Assembly: GCF_051622035.1 (NCBI RefSeq)
Contig: NC_135360.1
Location: 4,898,001-4,962,000, forward strand
Length of the DNA stretch: 64,000 nt
Direction of reading: 5' to 3'
DNA from: Arctopsyche grandis
Taxonomy: Eukaryota; Arthropoda; Insecta; Trichoptera; Hydropsychidae
The number at the start of each line of letters is the position of its first letter. Position 1 is the stretch's first letter. Position numbers and translations under genes: made by a program. The notes under the pieces were generated by a model, which had not been told where the DNA came from, made no database searches, and was given only the letters and a program-made list of their open reading frames with translations. Below, piece by piece: positions 29,101-41,085 of this stretch.

Positions 29101-31999
29101 CAGTTGGATGCGGTCGCCGTTGGTCTGCCAGAACTGTTCCGGAACGTTCTCCAGGTCGACCTCTTTGAAGGAGTAGTTGGACTTTTTGTAGCAGCAGTCG
29201 CTGTCCATCATGTTCGTTATGAACGTGTCTCGGTGGACATTGTACTTTGTGAAGTGGATGCGTTCTCGTTTCCGGAAGTAGACGTCACGGGTCGCCTCGT
29301 ACCAGAGACTACATGTCTGACCAGCTGCTATACGGTCGCTGATCGACAGGTATTTGAATATAGAAACGAGGACCTGAAATCAAAAAGGTAACTCATCAGG
29401 AAGTTATCATCACCACCTTCTCTTACTCCGACTCTGAACATTCAATAATCAACGCATTTCATACTTCAGGTCATTTCATTTACAAAATCAATATGGAGAA
29501 ATATACAATACCTATTAATGTACAACCAATTATTTATTTATTTATAGTTTTGGACCATTGTGGCATTACAGGAAGAACCTAATGCACTACAATGGCCTAC
29601 ATAAGAAACAAAAGAGAGAAAAAATAATACATAGAATAAAAATAAATAAAAAGCAAAAACAAAAAAACAAGGGAAAAATAGTACAAAAATGAACGTAAGG
29701 AAAATAATAAAATTAAATTAATAGTATTATATATGACAAAATATCCCTACGAGGCCCAAATGGAAGAGAGAAGCTCAAAATTCCACTCATACATCACATT
29801 CAATTATGAAAATAATGATGAGCGCAAGCTACCAGACAAATAGGTAATATCCGATAATCTACTAGCAGTAGTAGCTGGAGAACAAAACGAATTAATGAGA
29901 AGTTTCTCAAGGGAATTATACCCAAGCATGCCCAAAAGGAAAGGAGTACGGTTAGTTAATAAGAATGCACTAAATCTACTAAATACACAGTGTAACTTTC
30001 AATTCATCCAAATTATTTATTTTTTGTATATATATATTTACCTATACATATGCATATTTTACACTTTAATTACAATTCAAAAATGCCACTTTGCCTGAAG
30101 AAAAAGATCTTCGATCAATGCGTTTTGCCAGTGATGACGTATGGATGTAAAACTTGGACATTGAACGCCAAGATGCTACGCAAAGTCCAATGCACTTAAG
30201 AAGTATGGAACTTTGTATGCTTGGCATAACGAGGAAAGACAGGAATACGTGGGTGAGAAGTATGACAAGGGTTGTGGATATAGTGGATAGAGTGAATAGA
30301 TTGAAATGGCAATGGGCGGGTGACGTGGCTAGAAGAATGGACGAAAGGTGGACAAAAGAAGTGCTAGAATGGTACACGAGAGAATGCAAAAGGGTAAAAG
30401 GAAGATCGCATGGAAGATGGGTAGATGAAATTAGGAAAATTGTATGTGGAGTGAGATGGATGAGAGTTGCGCAAAACAGAGACGAATGGAAGCCTCCATC
30501 AAGCAGTGGATGGCGAATGGCTGTAGATGATGATAATTTACTAATGAAAAGTCTTTTAGACCGTTGGCTTATATTTGTACTTTGTGTGACGTTTGCTATC
30601 AATAAATTGCATAGTTACAATATAACGGGCTGTTAAGTCATTGTTTGTAGCAAGAAAATGCTCATAAACCACTCAGTTTGACCGAAAAATAAAGAAATTT
30701 TAAGCTAACGAACAATATATAAGTTTAAATGGAACATTGCCGATGAGCTTGAAGCTCCATAGTGGCACAGAAAATGGAATTGAATAAAGATAATATCTAA
30801 AGGAAGGTCCAGATAAGGTTACATTCATGTTTTTGGAATAATATGAGACCACATACAACAAAAACACTACTGATTAGATGCTAAACTCAATATATGTGTA
30901 TTAAAATTTCATAATAATGAATAATTCCTAATCATCGCGATCATAAAAACCGGTCACGATCACTAGGAGTTTATATAATCAAATATAAAATCGTATCTAA
31001 ATCATAAAATCATTAATGCATGTTTGAATCAAGTCTCTAGTCTGACTTTGATCAATTGATTGTGATCAGAAGTTCACAGAGTCAAATTTGGACCACCTGA
31101 ATTGAATCAATTGTGCGTTGAATCAATCATATGTACAATATTTTAACGATCACGGTAATTGGCCGGGTCATAAAAGCGGCCAATCTGATTTTTAAGTCAA
31201 AATAAATAGCATAGGTGGTGAAATTGAATGCTCCAATGAATTAATAGCATAAGAGGACTTCTATATATGCCATTCCTATTGGTCAAGACAACTTATATGT
31301 ATTGTAAGAATTGGATACTTTTCATTCCAACTGCCAAGTTAACTGAAATGAGGTAGATATAATGTGTAGTTAAAAGGAAACAGTCATATTTATTGTAGAA
31401 TGGAAAGTTTACTGATAAGATTGTGAAAATGGCATTCAGATTGTTTATTGATATGAAGAAATTTCCTAAATATACATATTATCTATTAATAAAAAATCAC
31501 AAGTAGGGTAGCTTGTATTCAAAAGTTACCTGAAATTATAGCAATATCATGTAAACAATCTATCGATTTTAAGATACAAAAATTATAATATGAAGCAGAT
31601 ATATCATCGCATTCAATTTTATATAAGATCATATTGTTTATTGTTATCGTTGGGTATTTACAACGTTTAGTGTTATCTAACGTTTCTAAATTAAATGTAG
31701 TATGAAAATGCGCCATTTGGTGAAAACGCGCCATTTTGTAAGCGCGTCGCGTCAATTGAATTGATTGTTTAATTTTAAATTTTATTTTGTTTTTCGGAGT
31801 TGCCACGGTGAAAAATTGATCCCAGTGTTGCAAAATGCAGCGGCGCGTGAAATGTTTCCGGGTTGTTGTTTGCTGCTTAAAAAAGGCGTTTGTATTCGGA
31901 AATTGGTTTTATTATGTGCAAAAATCGTGTTGAAGGTGTGTGTTTTTAATTGAGACGGATATATTTGGTTTTAGTGTTTACCTCCGTAGGCACGTCCAT
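25955..31999 (-). CDS. F-box/leucine-rich-repeat protein, complete, three exons
   Basis: Probable substrate receptor of an SCF ubiquitin ligase. Exons 31982-31999, 27619-29373 and 25955-26188 join in frame to 668 aa. An in-frame TGA lies 12 nt before the ATG. The F-box is at residues 3-45 (VPTEVLVSIFKYLSISDRIA, then CSLWYEATRD) and would bind Skp1. From about residue 80 to 640 follow many leucine-rich repeats of the cysteine-containing AMN1/FBXL type, e.g. LTELSLARCSRLTDDLLQTI, LRTLDLSYCYNAVTDNSVQ and LRGCNLITDESIKAIKEHC. The last 40 residues are a hydrophilic tail ending in PPAPPKPPKKRNRR. No membrane segment. Intron 1 (2.6 kb) and intron 2 (1.4 kb) are full of repeats. I cannot name the orthologue; FBXL family membership is clear. 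Confidence 0.92.
26492..26661. mobile_element. fold-back element in F-box gene intron 2
   Basis: Ends TGTGAACCGGTC and, reversed, TGTGAACCAGTC; arms continue with GATCGGTC..GTGATCACC and CACTAAAACTGGT. About 170 bp. The left flank GGTTCGGTGATTA resembles the outer end of the fold-back family at 33137. Confidence 0.65.
26824..27070. mobile_element. PIF/Harbinger-type MITE, family E (complete)
   Basis: Ends GGGCGAAAACACACAGCAA and, reversed, GGGCGAAAACACACAGCAAT; TAA on both sides (26821-26823 and 27071-27073). A central block is shared with fragments at 21536, 55550 and 55830. Confidence 0.85.
27071..27289. repeat. short AACCTAA-type and (GA)n tracts
   Basis: A short AACCTAACCT run near 27125-27150 and (GA)n at about 27210-27231. 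Confidence 0.6.
27290..27600 (+). repeat. interspersed repeat family H, copy 2
   Basis: Best-preserved copy: GATACGCTGGAGTTCTCACA, TGCAACTTGTCCTTTATAAG, GTGGATCAGATCATT and CATTTGGATCCTGATCCCAC. It ends near the donor of F-box gene exon 2. Confidence 0.55.
27619..29373 (-). CDS. F-box gene exon 2
   Basis: 585 codons from VLVSIFKYLSISDR after acceptor TTTCAG to KSLHLR at donor GTGAGT. Continuous open frame with most of the F-box and nearly all leucine-rich repeats. Confidence 0.95.
29530..29600 (-). mobile_element. LINE 3' tail
   Basis: Reverse complement of the GTAATGCTACAATGGTCCAA..TAAATAAATAAA tail that ends the LINE remnant at 60760-61320. Lies in F-box gene intron 1. Confidence 0.6.
29601..30074. 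other. unassigned part of F-box gene intron 1
   Basis: AT-rich; possibly more of the same LINE, but no motif is recognisable. Confidence 0.3.
30075..30525 (+). pseudogene. 5'-truncated RTE LINE, copy 3
   Basis: Matches the last 450 bp of the RTE ORF: [32 protein letters not shown] and QQWMANGC equivalents, with frameshifts and substitutions, ending in TGATGATGAT. Opposite in orientation to the F-box gene whose intron holds it. Confidence 0.85.
30530..30800 (+). repeat. interspersed repeat family D, copy 1
   Basis: Shares TACTTTGTGTGA, TTTGCTATCAATAA..TTGCATAG, AAAATAAAGAAATTTTAAGC and AAATGGAACATTGCCGA with 35101-35414. Starts just after the 3' end of an RTE copy. Confidence 0.65.
30801..31981. 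other. rest of F-box gene intron 1
   Basis: AT-rich, low-copy. No coding exon or recognisable transposon seen. Confidence 0.35.
31982..31999 (-). CDS. F-box gene exon 1 (six codons)
   Basis: Codes MDVPTE, then donor GTAAAC in phase 0. Joined to VLVSIFKYL it completes the (L/V)PxEVL start of an F-box, which is the main support for this tiny exon. Confidence 0.8.
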
Positions 32000-32240
32000 G
32001 TCGGCCGCTCAGCTGTTGTCACCTGACGTTTGGCCGCTTTTTTCAGCACACCACGAGCGGTCGTAACGACGATATACACGGCCACGCGCACTTTTGACGT
32101 TTGTCAACTAAAACCATTTTAATCGATGTTGAGGCTTTTAAATATTTGTATTTTATTTATAGTATATACAACGTGGTATAAAATATTTGAAAAGTATTTT
32201 GTGATCATTTTTTTTATTAAAATTATTTAAATTAGTTTCA
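32000..32240 (-). promoter_or_regulatory. upstream region of the F-box gene
   Basis: The first 110 bp upstream of the ATG are GC-richer (GCGGCC, CGACCGCTCG in minus-strand reading) than the surroundings and include the in-frame TGA. They are the likely 5' UTR and core promoter. Confidence 0.4.
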
Positions 32241-32269
32241 ATGTCAACTGGCGAGGGTATATACTAAAC

Positions 32270-33136
<867 letters not shown>

Positions 33137-33330
33137 CGGTGATTATTCCGCACAAAGCGATCTCGCACACGTCACTAAAAAATCGATTGCGGAACATCTG
33201 GCACTCGAAAATTCCATCCATTGTGAGTATTACACAAGCAAACAAGCAAACTGACAAGTGTCAGATATTCCGTATTCACGATTTTCGTGAAAAAGATTGC
33301 CGTGTGCGCGATCGCAATGTGTGAAATTTA
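33137..33330. mobile_element. fold-back element, intact copy
   Basis: Left arm TTCGGTGATTATTCCGC..GCGATCTCGCACACGTCAC..CATCTGGCACTCG; right arm in reverse TTGCGATCGCGCACACGGCA..CGGAATATCTGACACTTG. Reference copy for the split element at 4430-6322. Confidence 0.6.
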
Positions 33331-34255
33331 CCGCCGATAAGATGTCCCTGACTATTACAAAACGGAAATTGGCAATTTATGATAAAATAATATAGTGATC
33401 GGCAGTACCACCGAGGGAATGCCAGTTTCTTTTTCTTATATTTGAACTTGAATTTTTTTTTTAATCACGAATCATATATTATATCAAAGCTATTTACAAA
33501 GTAAACAAAAGTCAGATTGTCTCCTGATTTTATTCACTAATATTGCATAGTGATATTCCTAGAGCAGGGCTTCTCAAAGTTTTCTTCCATGGAACATTTC
33601 AATGGTCCAAAAATGATCATGAAACACCTTAGTTATTTAATAGGACAAGCAGTTGCTATTTAGTACATGCAATTAAAACAAGGTGACCATTTTATCTGTT
33701 TCGTGCTCATTTATGAAAATAAAATAAATCAACTTCAATACTTATAAACAGGCCTATCCCAAGGATTGTGCCAGGATAGATACCCAAAAAACCAGTAGTG
33801 TACTGGTAAAACAAGTACAAATGGTAACCTTATTTTTAACTTATGTGTACCTAGGTAATAAATCTAAACCTGTGATATCTAAACTAATAAAAACCTACCT
33901 GGTTTTTATTAGTTGTAATCTGTGCATTCGCAAGGAATTCCTTTCTGAACCCTTCCGATCGCTATGAAACTTTGCTATTTTGCGAGGTTTGGACCCCAAC
34001 AGAGATTGTGTCCGCTAAGTCGATAGTGAAATATTATCGTAATAAACATGATTAAAAATTCAAAAATTTTGTAGTTGGTGACAGTTATTCCTTAGCTTGT
34101 AGCCTTATTCTAAGACCAAATTGAATATCTTCTCGAGGTTCAAAGAAAAAAAATCTTGATAAATAAAAAAAGACTTTCAAAATCTTAGACATGAATCGGA
34201 ATTAGGGATGTCTATTTTAACGACTAGAAAATTGTGCATATCCAAATTTCACTCA
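33331..34255. other. unassigned intergenic DNA
   Basis: Contains CAGGGCTTCTCAAAG near 33567, which resembles one end of a hAT element, but no matching second end was found. Confidence 0.3.
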
Positions 34256-34259
34256 TAGC

Positions 34260-34591
34260 CAGCAGTATGACTCAGTGGTTGCGTTTATGTTTAGCACCAA
34301 GAGATTATTGGGTTCGATCCCAGGATAATCGTTAATACTGCTGGTTAGACTTGAATATTAGTGACTCCAAGTCAATCGTTTCTTATTTGCCAATTTTATC
34401 TGATCATTTTTGAAACGGTTCCTCAAAAATTGGCAAAAAAAAATCATCCTACCTGATGTCACAAATCATCTGTATTTAATGTATGTACAATTTGTAAAAA
34501 AAATATGTACAAGTCTAAAGCCATAGATGTCTTAATCGATTAATTAATGAATTGTTAGTTTCATGTTCTTCAGCTTCTCGAAATACAATGA
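34260..34591 (+). mobile_element. tRNA-derived SINE, copy S4
   Basis: Head AGCCAGCAGTATGACTCAGT..GGTTCGATCCC, then TTGAATATTAGTGACTCCAA, ATCGTTTCTTAT, TTGAAACGGTTCCTCA, ATAGATGTCTTAAT. The box B match GGTTCGATCCC is good. Confidence 0.8.
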
Positions 34592-35468
34592 TTTAGATGA
34601 TAAACCAATAGAAGTAGTAAATAATTATTTATACATATTTAGGTCAAATAATTAACATGTCCGGTAGTAACGGTTAACGTTTTTGCCACTCTGCATGAAG
34701 AAAAAGATCTTCGATCAATGCGTTTTCCTGTAATGACGTATGGATGTGAAACTTGGATACTGAACACTAAGATGCTACACAAAGTCCAATGCACTCAAAG
34801 AAGTATGGAACACTGTATGCTTGGCATAACGAGGAAAGACAGGAAGCGGAACACGTGGGTGAGAAGTATGACAAGGGTAGTGGACATCGTGGATAGAGTA
34901 AAGAGATTGAAGTGACAATGGGCGGGCCACGTGGCTAGATGAATGGACGAGAGGTGGACGAAGGAAGTGCTTGAATGGTACCCGAGAGAATGCAAAAGGG
35001 TAAAAGGAAGATCGCAGGGAAGATGGGTGGACGAAATTGAGAAAATGTGTGGGGAGAGATGGATGAGATTTGCGCAAAACAGAGACGAGTGGAAGCGTGT
35101 TTAGACAATTGGTTTATAAGTTATTTTAATAATAGCTACATATTTTTACTTTGTGTGATTTTTGCTATCAATAACTTGCATAGTTTCGAGACGAACGAGC
35201 TGTTAAGTCATGGATTATATAATTTGCAATAAAATGCTCTATTAATAATGCTATCAATAACTTGCATAACTATATAACATGCAAGAGAATGCTCAATTTT
35301 ACGAAAAAATAAAGAAATTTTAAGCTAAACAACAATATAGAAGTTTAAATGGAACATTGCCGACGAGCTTAAAGCACCAAAGTGGCTCAGAAAATGGAAT
35401 TAAGTAAAGATAAAGAGGCCTCCAACCAGCAGTGGATGGTGAATGGTTGTAGATGATGATGATGATGT
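34592..35468 (+). pseudogene. RTE LINE fragment, copy 4, interrupted
   Basis: Starts at the [15 protein letters not shown] region, skips about 90 bp after GGTAGTAA, resumes at the MPLCLKK region and runs to GACGAGTGGAAGCGTGTT. A family D repeat (35101-35414) then intervenes before the last 55 bp and the TGATGATGATGATG tail. Contains in-frame stops. Confidence 0.8.
35101..35414 (+). repeat. interspersed repeat family D, copy 2, inside RTE copy 4
   Basis: Same blocks as 30530-30800, with an internal duplication of CTATCAATAACTTGCATA. Confidence 0.65.
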
Positions 35469-35479
35469 AATAAAAATCA

Positions 35480-35562
35480 ATGTCTAGGAAGGCGCATTGG
35501 GGTCTTCCTGTCAAGCCTTCCTGGTATACTGGTATATCTATGTAAAATAAAATAAATGTGGG
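35480..35562 (+). repeat. SINE/LINE tail with CCTTCCTGG hairpin
   Basis: AGGAAGGCGCATTGGGGTCT..AAGCCTTCCTGGTATA followed by AAATAAAATAAAT: a hairpin then an A-rich tail, without a SINE head. Confidence 0.6.
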
Positions 35563-35619
35563 TTGGTTCTATAAAGAAGAACCATGCCAAGTTGCAAAAG
35601 TGGTATGTGTGTAAATTGG

Positions 35620-35925
35620 GCGCGGGATAGAGTGCGTCTGAGAAATGCAAACGGTGGCATTGACCGAGTTGCACCGCCGTCTAATGAAGCGCATCGGATG
35701 CACTCGGGGTGGACTTGGGGGTGGGCGAGTGGGTGGGTGGGTGGTTTGGGGTGGTTTGAGGGTGCGCGCGCCGGTGGCCACTTGTTGTTCGGTCGGTGCG
35801 GTTGTTCAGTGCGCTGAGGGCCGCGGTGGCGGCGGCACCCGCGCCCCTGACACCCCGCGATGTGCGCCCCCCGCGACTCCGCCCCTGTCTCGTAGGGAGC
35901 GTCGGCCCCCATCCACGTGGACGGC
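35620..35925 (+). promoter_or_regulatory. CpG-rich promoter/5' UTR of the zinc-finger gene
   Basis: A sharp GC- and CpG-rich island in AT-rich DNA, directly before the ATG at 35926. An insect-type initiator TCAGT lies at 35806-35810 and an in-frame TAG at 35893-35895 marks the end of upstream frame. Promoter role is inferred from position and composition. Confidence 0.55.
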
Positions 35926-35965
35926 ATGTCACGCCGGAAACAGGCCAAACCAAGGTCGCTCAAAC
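35926..35965 (+). CDS. first coding exon of a ZNF423/ZNF521 (Oaz)-type zinc-finger gene
   Basis: Codes MSRRKQAKPRSLK plus one base, then donor GTGAGT. The same 13 residues open vertebrate ZNF521, also as a short separate first exon. MSRRKQxxP is the N-terminal motif by which ZNF521, FOG, SALL and BCL11 proteins recruit the NuRD co-repressor through RBBP4. The continuation RSLK points to the ZNF423/ZNF521 branch, whose insect member is Oaz, over SALL or FOG. An in-frame TAG 33 nt upstream fixes the start. No zinc-finger exon is visible in the remaining 28 kb, so the gene must continue past the window through a very long first intron. Confidence 0.78.
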
Positions 35966-38040
35966 GTGAGTACCCGCATAGCATCCCCCTTATCACTTTC
36001 GTACGCCCGTTTGTTTGTTTTGATTCCGCAAAAAGTTTTCCGACCACACAAAACACGTGCACTTTACCGCATATTTTTCAATATAAACACCAATGTTTGT
36101 TTGTTTATCTCTTATGCAAATTTATAATTCTACATAGCAAAGTTTTCATAATATTTATTGAAAATTGCATGCAATTATTAGTTTGGTGTATATGGATCTT
36201 TTGATCCTTTTGAGTATATATTTATATACCTTTTGAGTATATTTTTATTATGATTAGCTTTTCATATATGTATGTATAATATTATAGTATAGTTACATTT
36301 AATATTGTATAAAAAGATCACTCTCATTTTGGTCGAGAATGTCAAAAAAATACTGGCGAGGGCCAAGTCTATTTTGCAATAATATATCTTTTGATGTTGG
36401 AGTTCTATTTACATATAACAAAAATAAATAGACGTAATAAAAGTGAATTAGTATTTGTTTCTTTAAAACGTCTGTATTCTTCAATTTACATAGTTGCCAT
36501 GGCAACCAATTTTTTTTACAACATGGTAATGCTTCATTTTTTGACAATTCTACAAATTGTCAAAAAATACATATTGATACAATTAAATAGCATTTTCAAT
36601 AACATACTAAATATGTGAAATAATATGGTTCTTTTTTTGGCAAAAACACGTTTTGATTTTTCAGCGTTTAGAAAGTTGACAACATGTTTGTTGTCGTGTT
36701 TTAGTGAAGTACGAGTATGTTTGAAAGTTTTTAATTATTTTGCTCTTTACTTTTATTGTATTGAATTATTATATTACTTTATATATATATGTACATACAT
36801 AAACATATGTAGTTATAAAGTATGGATAGATTAAAAAATCGATGGGAAATGTTAACTTACATTCAGTTAGGTTAGATTTGTGAGGTAATTTTTTGATGAG
36901 AACAAATAGCAAGTCGTGGATCCATGCTTGGCGTCCTAATCTAGTTTCGTGTAATGTTTCAGCGCTAAAAGGGGAGGGGAAGAGGGAAGTGAGAGCGCCA
37001 TTTCAGCGTTCTAATTCATGTTTCATGCCACGTTCAGCCGCACAAAACCAATTCACTCTAGCGTGCGTGAAATTTCACTTCTAAAAATGAATTGTTTTTA
37101 GAAAACGTCCATCATTTTATATATGTATGTATGTATGTGTACATATTTTTAAGCATCGATTAATGCCATCGAAATCAATTCGACTGAAACTGCACATCAA
37201 CCCTTTTAGAACCGGAGCGTATACAAATATTACCGAAAATCCTCACGCATAAAATTTTAATATGCGTCGGAGCTTTGAACTTCGTTGCGTGCGTTTTAAA
37301 TTCGAAAACAAAAAGGAGGGGGGATACCTTTAGTACTTATGTACGTATATATCTGCTTAAACCTTTGCGTCCCACCGACGGGGCATTGGGGTGATTCCCG
37401 CGGGACACATCCTCCGGGACCGTCTCACCCTCCCCTTTTTCGCTACTAAAAATTCCGGCACGTGACGACATCTCTGTCTCTCACTAATCACTAATTACCT
37501 ACCCAATCCACCTGTCCTATAATAGTTTATAATATGTTGGTACATTTGAATGAACTTTCTGTAGAGGAAATGCTCACTAGCTGATATATACATACATACA
37601 TACTGAGATCTTGGTGCCTCATACGCTTGGTATCTGGTGTCTAGTCCCGTCTCCACGATAAGTTCTGATTATTCATGTGTTTGCCGACTGCCATAATTTT
37701 GGCATGGGTGTATCTGACGGTTGTTGCTAAGACCAAATGATAAGCAAATAATATCTTAGTATTTAAATTTTGTAATACCTTGAGGTCTATAGGTCGTTAT
37801 AAAGTTCGTTAATTGAATGTTTTCCATTGGTTTGGAGGATAATAATATTATATTGAATTTATTCTTGGCACCTTGCCATTTCATAAATAAAATACTATTA
37901 CTGTCGTATTATTAAAAAATTATGAAGGTGTTCACATAACGGATACCTTCAGAATTGGCAATCGAATTAAATGTCTTGGGAATAGAGCTTGAACTCTGAA
38001 TATTTAACCCTAGAAAGTATAATTTTATTTTTATTTTTTA
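35966..38040 (+). other. start of the long intron after the zinc-finger exon
   Basis: Low-copy AT-rich DNA with (TATG)n-like patches. A block at 36960-37080 is somewhat GC-richer. No exon with flanking splice sites could be supported. Confidence 0.35.
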
Positions 38041-38100
38041 CATACATAGATATACCAGGAAGGCCTAACAGGTAAACCTCAATATGCCTTCCTGGCTAAT
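38041..38100 (-). repeat. SINE tail hairpin
   Basis: TACCAGGAAGGCCTAACAGG..ATGCCTTCCTGG, the minus-strand form of the hairpin tail. It begins a SINE copy or stands alone. Confidence 0.6.
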
Positions 38101-38224
38101 TAAAAAAAAATATCGATATACATAAAGACATATGTACACATTTTGACAAATTTGATAAATGTAACATTTTTTTTTATATAAGTCGCCAAATTTCGAATTT
38201 CTATCCAAATTTTGCGAGACATTA

Positions 38225-38905
38225 ATGGAAAAATTTGCAGCAGTTAATACGAATCAGCGTATTTCGAGATGTTGAAAACTCGGGTAAAGGTTTTCGCCAA
38301 AGTGAAGAGTGTACTAATACAGATACAATTAATACAAGCATTTTTATCATAGATCTAGAATATACTAGATCCGCCCTCACGTGTTATACTTGTCTCCCTT
38401 TTGGCGCATGCAAAATACATGGCGCATGCACAGTTTCTCTTAGTAGGTAGGTAGGTACCGCTGCGTCGTAGGGAAAAAAACCCAACTTCCCCGGTAGTTA
38501 AACCCCCCGCACCCCTCAGTTAGTGAAGACAAGATCTCCGACCAACATAACACGTCTGGGCCCATCTAGTGTATTATACATCAATGATTTTTATACAATG
38601 CGAATTCATACGAACATCATCCACAATGACATCTATGGATACATTTTTGCAGCATTTTATTATAGAAATTGGCGAACCTCACGACGCTGAATAACTTGAG
38701 ATTTGCAAGAAAGATTGGAAAGGAGATGCCAATTTACAGGAACTATTTCAATTAAAATCAGATAAATTGGCAAAATGCGATAGAAAACAATCGACCTGGA
38801 GTCACAAACCAAGGTTTGGCCAGCAGCCACCAGTGGGACTGTAACCCGGGATCCCTAATGTTGGAAAGCATTATATAATAAATACTAGTCCATGCTGCTA
38901 GTTAA
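38225..38905 (-). mobile_element. tRNA-derived SINE, copy S5, split by a hAT-type element
   Basis: Body blocks GACATCTATGGA, GGAGATGCCAATTTACAGGA and ATCGACCTGGAGTCACAAAC, and a head remnant near 38820-38900. The insertion at 38348-38586 divides it; the two sides join across ATTTTTAT. Confidence 0.7.
38348..38586 (+). mobile_element. hAT-type element, family F copy 2
   Basis: Ends CATAGATCTAGAATATACTA and, reversed, CATTGATGTATAATACACTA; flanked by ATTTTTAT on both sides (38340-38347, 38587-38594). The interior has TAGGTAGGTAGGTACCGCTG and CCGCACCCCTCAGTTAGTGA, shared with 43957 and 54570. Confidence 0.85.
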
Positions 38906-39099
38906 TAAAATAAATAATGATTAGGAATATGTATTTTGCATGAAATTGCCTCAACAATTAAAGACTCATTTCAAAATCAATTGCTCGAAATAAAATTATG
39001 TTATAGTTCCCGGAACATATTATGTATGGGATTCAATCCGCTAACCCTTTAACTACCACGTGGTATCGGCCAATGAGACTACACAGCATACCAACTTCA

Positions 39100-39649
39100 C
39101 CCTTTGAATGCTGACCAACGCCGATCGGCGTTTTTCCAGCAAGTCCATGAGCCTGAAATACGCTTATAGGCGTTGTATTTTGAGTATGTAAAAAATAAAC
39201 AAGAATACTACCCGCTAAGCCTTTCCAGGTAGCATTGAAAAAAAAATGCATTGAACATATGTAGGTCGGGTAATCCGTGTCAATGTTTATAAAGACTGGT
39301 TTACACCGGAATTTCTGAAATTTATAACCATAGCAGAATTTTTCGATGGAAATACCTAATTGCCGAGTATTTTAGATTGTGCCTTGGCATTTAGATTGTG
39401 AGCATTACATTGTAACAACAATAAAGACTTATTTTGTTTATTTTATATTGTTGCAAGATATATTAGAGAGTCTAAACACATCTTTACAAAACTCGAAATC
39501 CTCGGCGGTAGCTATCTAGGGTTTGTTTGGATTGGCTACAATTTTTATACCTGATTTCTATTGGATTTCTAAATAATTCTAATTGGAAACGTTGGCGAAA
39601 TTTTCAGCGTGGTGGGCTTTCAACACAAAATACGTTAGCACTAAAAGGG
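39100..39649. mobile_element. piggyBac-like MITE
   Basis: Ends CCCTTTGAATGCTGAC and, reversed, CCCTTTTAGTGCTAAC; flanks TTCA (39096-39099, one change from TTAA) and TTAA (39650-39653). No coding capacity. Confidence 0.65.
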
Positions 39650-39683
39650 TTAAGTGTACACTCGACCCAAGCATGCCAACTTA

Positions 39684-40157
39684 AGGTCTGACCGCACTAT
39701 GCGACAACCGAACGATCCGACACTTCACAACAGTACGCGACCAAATATTGTTTCTATGAAATTGTATGAGACATAACGCACTGCGCGACATTCGCATGAC
39801 GTAGAACGGCACCTTGCGTCAAAGTTGACTTTTCGACCAACTTTGACTCAAGGTGTCGTTCGCGACGTGACGCAAGTGTCGTTGAGTAGGGGTTGCCTTG
39901 CAACAATTATTCTCCTTCTTTATATTGTGACTTTGAAATACCATAATATTTTGGTTTTTCTCGATTGTTCTTCTTCCTCGCAATATCAATGATACTATAA
40001 TAGCGTCCGTTTCGTCCATCTTGCTCCGAGTTACCGAACGAATGATTGACATAATTTATTGCGTAGTGTCGCATCGCTGTCGTTCAAGTCGCTATTATTG
40101 TCGCACACTGTTGTGAAGTGTCGGATCGTTCGTTTGACGCATAGTGCGGTCAGACCT
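39684..40157. mobile_element. PIF/Harbinger-type MITE with long arms
   Basis: Ends AGGTCTGACCGCACTATGCG and its reverse complement; TTA on both sides (39681-39683 and 40158-40160). Arms of about 50 bp include GAACGATCCGACACTTCACA. Confidence 0.85.
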
Positions 40158-40720
40158 TTAATCATTAAAACATGCACTCTTCTGGATTCGAAAACTAAAT
40201 CTATGAACGTGAAATGTCGTACAGTGAAAATAGCTAGGAACATTTCGTAACCTCGAAACACACTTTGTGCCAGAAATGTTGGTAACATTAATGATAATTG
40301 GAGCAGGACTTGAACCCTGAACCTTTGGGTCGATACGTGGCATCGCTCAAAATCGAATAGGTATCCATGACAGACACACTAAGGAGATACATTTCAATAT
40401 ACATACATACACTATAGTCGTTGAATCCCAGGAGAGTCGGCTTTTCCGAAGAGAGTCCGAAAGGTTAACGTTGTCATTGTGACGTACGTTGTGAAATATG
40501 CGCGAGTATTCGCAGACGGGGGCGTAGGTGGGGCTTCGCTGAGGTCCCGTGGGGCCCCGTCGTGCCCCTCTCCCCTCCTCGCGGGCCCTCTTCCCAGACA
40601 CAATAAGCCAGATGCCAGCGAAGATGGGGGCCAAGTTGTCCGGATGTATACCTCATGTAATTTAGCTTGGCATCAAGAAGAAAATACGCGATTCTGATTG
40701 GTCAGCAGATATTTTATTTT
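40158..40720. other. low-copy DNA with a GC-rich patch
   Basis: The patch at about 40510-40610 (GGGGCGTAGGTGGGGCTTCG..) is isolated in AT-rich DNA. It has no splice-bounded frame that resembles a known protein. Confidence 0.35.
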
Positions 40721-40724
40721 TATT

Positions 40725-41085
40725 CAATCAATCAATGAACACTCGTAATTACAGATTGCTTCAATGCGACGAGTGTACTTATAAACATCAAGAAATTATA
40801 TATAAATATATATATTTTAATATAATATATAATTATTTATATTTTCATTTTTATTTCAATTAATCATGCACACTCGCCTAACAGATTGCTCCAAAGCGGC
40901 GAGTGTGCTAAACAGTTTAAGACTCGAGAAATTAGATATTAAATACATAATTATCATATACATATACATACACATGTAAATCGAAACAACACCTATGACA
41001 TATTTTATTTTATTTTTATTTTTATTGTCACAAATCAATACATACTCGCCATTACAGATTTGCTCCAATGCGACGGGTGTACGTT
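40725..41085. repeat. three hairpin tails of the ACACTCG type
   Basis: Near 40737, 40868 and 41041 the block ACACTCGCC..ACAGATTGCTCCAA.GCGACGAGTGTAC recurs. Each is able to fold as ACACTCG/CGAGTGT. The third leads into SINE copy S6. Confidence 0.65.

Noticed and set aside
33567..33800. hAT element beginning CAGGGCTTCTCAAAG
   Set aside because: Only one end is visible; no inverted partner or 8-bp duplication within 3 kb.
35538..36127. Frames of 160-174 codons on both strands over the CpG island before the zinc-finger exon
   Set aside because: Low stop frequency is explained by GC content; neither shows a domain, and they overlap one another.
36893..37084. 63-codon frame as a second exon of the zinc-finger gene
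   Set aside because: No C2H2 pattern, no acceptor in a matching phase, and no resemblance to the second exon of ZNF423/521 genes.
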